7,985 bases of DNA from AC-52 sp044870295 (GTDB lineage Bacteria > Actinomycetota > UBA4738), in NCBI GenBank assembly GCA_044870295.1, contig JBIOYQ010000103.1, positions 1-7,985 of the forward strand, in the 5' to 3' direction. The translations under genes and the position numbers were made by a program. Below are positions 5,673 to 7,985 of this stretch, one piece after another. Position 1 is the first letter of the stretch, and each line of letters opens with the position of its first letter. The notes under the pieces were generated by a model that searched no databases, had not been told where the DNA came from, and saw only the letters and a program-made list of their open reading frames with translations.

Positions 5673-6515
5673 TCAGTCCTCGCCCCAGAACAGCTCGCGA
5701 AGGGAGCGATCCCCAGCGTCGTCGATCTCGGACGGCTCCCCCGTGAGGTCGACGACGTCGTCGTCCGGGACCGCGGCGAACGAGGCCGAGGGCTGCATCG
5801 ACGAGGCCGGACCCATGTAGTACTGAGTCCAATCCTGGCCGGCGATCTCGGGCGTCTCCCGTTGGGCCGCGCCGGGCTCGACGACCTTCGGCTCGTCGCT
5901 CTCGCTCTCGTCCGAGGTCTCGGCGGGCGACGTCGACGTGGATCCCGCGTCGTGAGCCGCGGCCTCCATCGTCCACGGCCTGGTGGGTTCGTCCACCGGC
6001 GCGGGGGCAGGCGTCGGGGCAGCCGGCGTGGCGCCGGTCGTGGCGGTCCCCCCGCGGGCGCGGCGAAGTTGCTCCTTCACGCCTTCCGCATGCGACTGGA
6101 TCAGATCGGCCAGGCCCTGGAGGAACTCGCGCTCCCGCACGATGAACGGGGCGAGGTCCGACGATGACGCGGCCGACGCGCTCGCGGCGCTGATCCGGCC
6201 TCGTGCCTCCGCCAGCAGTCGCTCGGCCTCGTCCCGGGCCCGTCGGAGGATCGCCTCTGCCTCCTGAGCGCCGCCAACGTCCAGATGGCGGGTGCCGGCG
6301 AATTCGAGTTCCTCGCGGAGGCGCTTGTTCTCGGCGTGCAGCCGGGCGAACTCCTCGGTCACCTCGTCCAGGAACTGGTCGACGTCCTGTTCGTGGTAGC
6401 CCCGCATGGCCAGGCGGAATTCCTTCTGCTGGATGTCCACCGGCGTGATGCGCTTGGGCTCGGCCGCGGCCGTCTCCTGATCCGCCTTCGCCCTCTTGTC
6501 TCGTCTCCTCGGCAT
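5673..6515 (-). CDS. divIVA: DivIVA/Wag31-type polar growth and division scaffold
   Basis: This is a 280-residue DivIVA-domain protein. The N-terminal domain (about 22-72) has the typical I-T-P-V-D-I-x-x-K-E-F at 23-33, with R-G-Y-x-x-x-x-V-D-x-F-L-D at 38-50, then a coiled coil (about 52-72, and 84-108 rich in A/E/R). A second helical stretch lies at 121-153. A Pro/Ala/Thr/Ser linker (155-210) leads to an acidic tail ending R-E-L-F-W-G-E-D. DivIVA proteins bind curved membrane at poles and septa and organise cell-wall growth in actinobacteria. The ATG at 6515-6513 has a strong GGAGGGGAGG upstream. It is last in the minus-strand group after yggT, with a 22-base gap. Its stop lies 3 bases from the convergent DmdA-like gene. 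The long disordered tail is typical of actinobacterial homologues and is not the Bacillus form. Confidence 0.93.
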   Translation of the reverse strand: MPRRRDKRAKADQETAAAEPKRITPVDIQQKEFRLAMRGYHEQDVDQFLDEVTEEFARLHAENKRLREELEFAGTRHLDVGGAQEAEAILRRARDEAERLLAEARGRISAASASAASSSDLAPFIVREREFLQGLADLIQSHAEGVKEQLRRARGGTATTGATPAAPTPAPAPVDEPTRPWTMEAAAHDAGSTSTSPAETSDESESDEPKVVEPGAAQRETPEIAGQDWTQYYMGPASSMQPSASFAAVPDDDVVDLTGEPSEIDDAGDRSLRELFWGED

Positions 6516-6537
6516 GGCCGGACGCCTCCCCTCCAGC

Positions 6538-6804
6538 TCAGCTGCAGACCACGGTGCGCAATATACCGACCACGATGAACACGATGAGTGGCGACAGGTC
6601 CAGACCGGCGCCGCCGAATCGGATGGGGGGGATCACCCCGCGGACGAGCCGGAACACCGGATTCGTCACCGCGAAGATGGCGTCGATGACCTTTCGTCCC
6701 AAGCCGTAGTGGGGCAGCGGCCGGACCATCGCGACCCACGACAGGACCACGCTGGCAAACAGCAGGATCAGATAGAGGTTGAGCGCGATGCAGATGATGA
6801 TCAT
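6538..6804 (-). CDS. yggT: YggT-family small membrane protein
   Basis: This 88-residue protein has two hydrophobic segments, about 2-24 and 69-86. Between them is the family signature T-N-P-V-F-R-L-V-R-G-V-I-P-P (47-60), followed by G-x-x-L-D-L-S-P-L (66-73). YggT proteins are one- or two-unit membrane proteins of poorly known role. In Gram-positive bacteria they sit between sepF and divIVA, as here, which suggests a part in division or envelope maintenance (inferred from context). The start is the ATG at 6804-6802. No strong Shine-Dalgarno sequence is adjacent, and the in-frame stop upstream is the sepF stop, so no much longer form exists. The 45-base gap to sepF contains a short GGCGG/CCGCC hairpin without a T-tract. 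The protein is the short single-repeat form. Confidence 0.93.
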   Translation of the reverse strand: MIIICIALNLYLILLFASVVLSWVAMVRPLPHYGLGRKVIDAIFAVTNPVFRLVRGVIPPIRFGGAGLDLSPLIVFIVVGILRTVVCS

Positions 6805-6849
6805 CGACTTGGCCTGGTCGCCCGGCGGGGCCTCCGCCCGGGTGGCGGA

Positions 6850-7320
6850 TCAGAACTGATTGAAGAAGCCCCCTTCGACGATGCGCTCCCGCTCCTCGGC
6901 GGAAACCTCCATGTTCGCCGGGGTCAACAGGTACACACGAGAGGCCACCATCTCGATCTTTCCGTCCAGGCCGAACACCAGGCCGGAGGCGAAGTCGACC
7001 AGACGGCGGGCCGTGGCGTCCTCCGTCGCCTGCAGGTTCATGATCACGGGGATCCCCTGCCGGTACCGTTCGCCGATCTCACGAGCCTCGTTGAAGCGCC
7101 TGGGCTCGGCTCGGTGGATGGCGGCGGTGGGGATGCGGCTGGCCGGCATGGTCCGGACGATGGCCTCGGGGCGGTCCCCCATCATCTCCGGCCGTCCGAT
7201 GCGCCGCACGGGCGTGGTCTCGGGCAGCGGGCCCGACGCGTCAACCTCCTCGAGGTCGTCCAGCTCTTCGTCCTCGACCAGGCCCAGATACTGCAGCGTC
7301 TTCTTCCACACCCCAGCCAT
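6850..7320 (-). CDS. sepF: Cell division protein SepF
   Basis: This is a 156-residue SepF, a cytoplasmic FtsZ-binding protein that anchors the Z ring to the membrane and is essential in actinobacteria, which lack FtsA. The first 14 residues (M-A-G-V-W-K-K-T-L-Q-Y-L-G-L) form the expected amphipathic membrane-binding helix, followed by an acidic linker. The C-terminal SepF domain (about 75-152) has G-I-P-V-I-M-N-L-Q (89-97), R-R-L-V-D-F-A-S-G-L-V-F-G-L-D-G (105-120) and V-Y-L-L-T-P (129-134), all family hallmarks. The ATG at 7320-7318 follows GGGGAGG at short spacing. It begins 11 bases after the yggS stop, so the two are translated from one mRNA. The yggS-sepF-yggT-divIVA order is the classic segment downstream of ftsZ. 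Confidence 0.97.
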   Translation of the reverse strand: MAGVWKKTLQYLGLVEDEELDDLEEVDASGPLPETTPVRRIGRPEMMGDRPEAIVRTMPASRIPTAAIHRAEPRRFNEAREIGERYRQGIPVIMNLQATEDATARRLVDFASGLVFGLDGKIEMVASRVYLLTPANMEVSAEERERIVEGGFFNQF

Positions 7321-7331
7321 GCTCCTCCCCT

Positions 7332-7985
7332 TCAGTTCCCGCCTGGCCGCGAACCTCCCGAGCCCTCGACCGAGGACGGCGGGCGCCCGCCGGGTCGAGC
7401 CCCGAACAGGGCCGTCCCAACACGCACCATCGTAGCGCCTTCCTCGACGGCAACCTCATAGTCCCCCGACATTCCCATGGACAATTCGGCCAACTGCGGC
7501 CATCGTGCTCGGAGGCCGTCGCGAAGGTCATGGAGCCGACGGAAGAAGGGCCGCGCCGATTCCGGATCCGGGTCGAATGGCGGCAAGGTCATGAGACCCA
7601 CCAACTCGACGCCCTCCACGACGGTGACGGAAGCCGCGGCGTCGGCCGCGGCGTCGGGGTCGACGCCCTGGCGGTGACCGGTGAAGTCCACCTGAAGCAG
7701 GCACCGGACCCGGCGACCCTGGCGCGCCGCACGGTTGACCACACGTTCCAGGGCCCGGCCCGGCTCGCCGGAATGGATGAGGTCCGCCCAGTCCGCGACG
7801 CGTGGAGCCGTTCCCGTTTGGAGCTTGCCAAGGTAGTGCCACTGCGCCCTCACGGCCGCGGCCTTCCGGGCGAGATCGTCGGCGTGGTTCTCTCCGAACG
7901 CCCCCAGCCCGAGGTCCGCCGCCGCCCGAACGACCTCGATCGGGAAGGACTTCGTCACGGCCACCAGCGTGACCGAGTCGGGCGT
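7332..7985 (-). CDS. yggS: YggS/PLPBP-family pyridoxal phosphate homeostasis protein, N-terminus cut by window edge
   Basis: The open frame runs to the right edge, so the start is missing; the GTG at 7964 is internal, since T-P-D-S-V-T-L lies in frame before it. The fold is the alanine-racemase-like PLP barrel. Visible motifs are V-A-V-T-K-S-F-P with the PLP-binding Lys, F-G-E-N-H, H-Y-L-G-K-L-Q, L-M-T-L-P-P, and the strong C-terminal L-S-M-G-M-S-x-D-Y-x-x-A-x-x-x-G-A-T-x-V-R-x-G-T-A-L-F-G. The family carries PLP and keeps vitamin B6 and amino-acid pools balanced, with no known catalysis. The usual G-H-L-Q-x-N-K reads G-K-L-Q-T-G-T, so one commonly conserved Lys region is changed. A Gly/Ser/Pro-rich tail of about 18 residues follows the conserved end. 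It lies 11 bases before sepF, probably in the same operon downstream of ftsZ. Confidence 0.94.
   Translation of the reverse strand, partial: TPDSVTLVAVTKSFPIEVVRAAADLGLGAFGENHADDLARKAAAVRAQWHYLGKLQTGTAPRVADWADLIHSGEPGRALERVVNRAARQGRRVRCLLQVDFTGHRQGVDPDAAADAAASVTVVEGVELVGLMTLPPFDPDPESARPFFRRLHDLRDGLRARWPQLAELSMGMSGDYEVAVEEGATMVRVGTALFGARPGGRPPSSVEGSGGSRPGGN

Noticed and set aside
6496..7461. 321-codon plus-strand frame opposite divIVA, yggT and sepF
   Set aside because: It spans several well-supported minus-strand genes and their gaps. The translation is His/Asp/Arg-rich with no family match that I recognise, so it is a shadow frame.
1..7985. CRISPR arrays, insertion sequences, tRNA or rRNA genes, phage or toxin-antitoxin genes
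   Set aside because: I looked for direct repeats, transposase motifs, cloverleaf patterns and small toxin-like genes on both strands and saw none that I could support. The window is mostly core genes.

Overview
The window is G+C-rich, at roughly two thirds by eye, with strong G/C preference at third codon positions and several GTG starts. Gene content and order match the 3' flank of the division and cell wall (dcw) cluster of Actinobacteriota: yggS, sepF, yggT and divIVA on the minus strand, then a TraR/DksA-type zinc-finger gene, lspA and an RluD-type pseudouridine synthase, also on the minus strand. The lineage within the phylum cannot be fixed from this sequence. A deep-branching actinobacterium is the best guess.

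Layout. Positions 1-964 (minus strand) hold traR/dksA -> lspA -> rluD-like, with gaps of 4-5 bases; the last gene runs off the left edge. Positions 965-1380 are a divergent regulatory region, mostly filled by a T-box riboswitch on the plus strand. It has a full Stem I with an isoleucine AUC specifier, a canonical T-box sequence and an intrinsic terminator. Positions 1381-4470 (plus) are ileS, and 4521-5669 (plus) is a DmdA-like/GcvT-family gene 50 bases downstream. Positions 5673-7985 (minus) hold yggS (cut by the right edge) -> sepF -> yggT -> divIVA, ending convergently with the DmdA-like gene, 3 bases apart.

How it works together. SepF and DivIVA are cell-division and polar-growth scaffolds. 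YggT is a small membrane protein that usually accompanies them, and YggS is a PLP-homeostasis protein. LspA matures lipoproteins. The T-box senses uncharged tRNA-Ile and lets ileS, and probably the DmdA-like gene, be transcribed when isoleucyl-tRNA is short.

Main points of interest. (1) The IleRS has both class I signature motifs altered: HIGH reads A-V-H-T and KMSKS reads E-M-H-G-S, with neither signature lysine. (2) The T-box is a full-length transcription-terminating type, whereas the well-known actinobacterial ileS T-boxes are short and translational. (3) A sharp codon-usage island covers about 415 bases near the 3' end of ileS. (4) The T-box-ileS-dmdA-like block lies in the opposite orientation inside an otherwise collinear cluster. 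(5) A DmdA-like protein with mixed DmdA and GcvT motifs lies behind a tRNA-Ile switch. Together these suggest, without proving, that the block was acquired or rearranged as a unit and carries an unusual and possibly mupirocin-tolerant IleRS.
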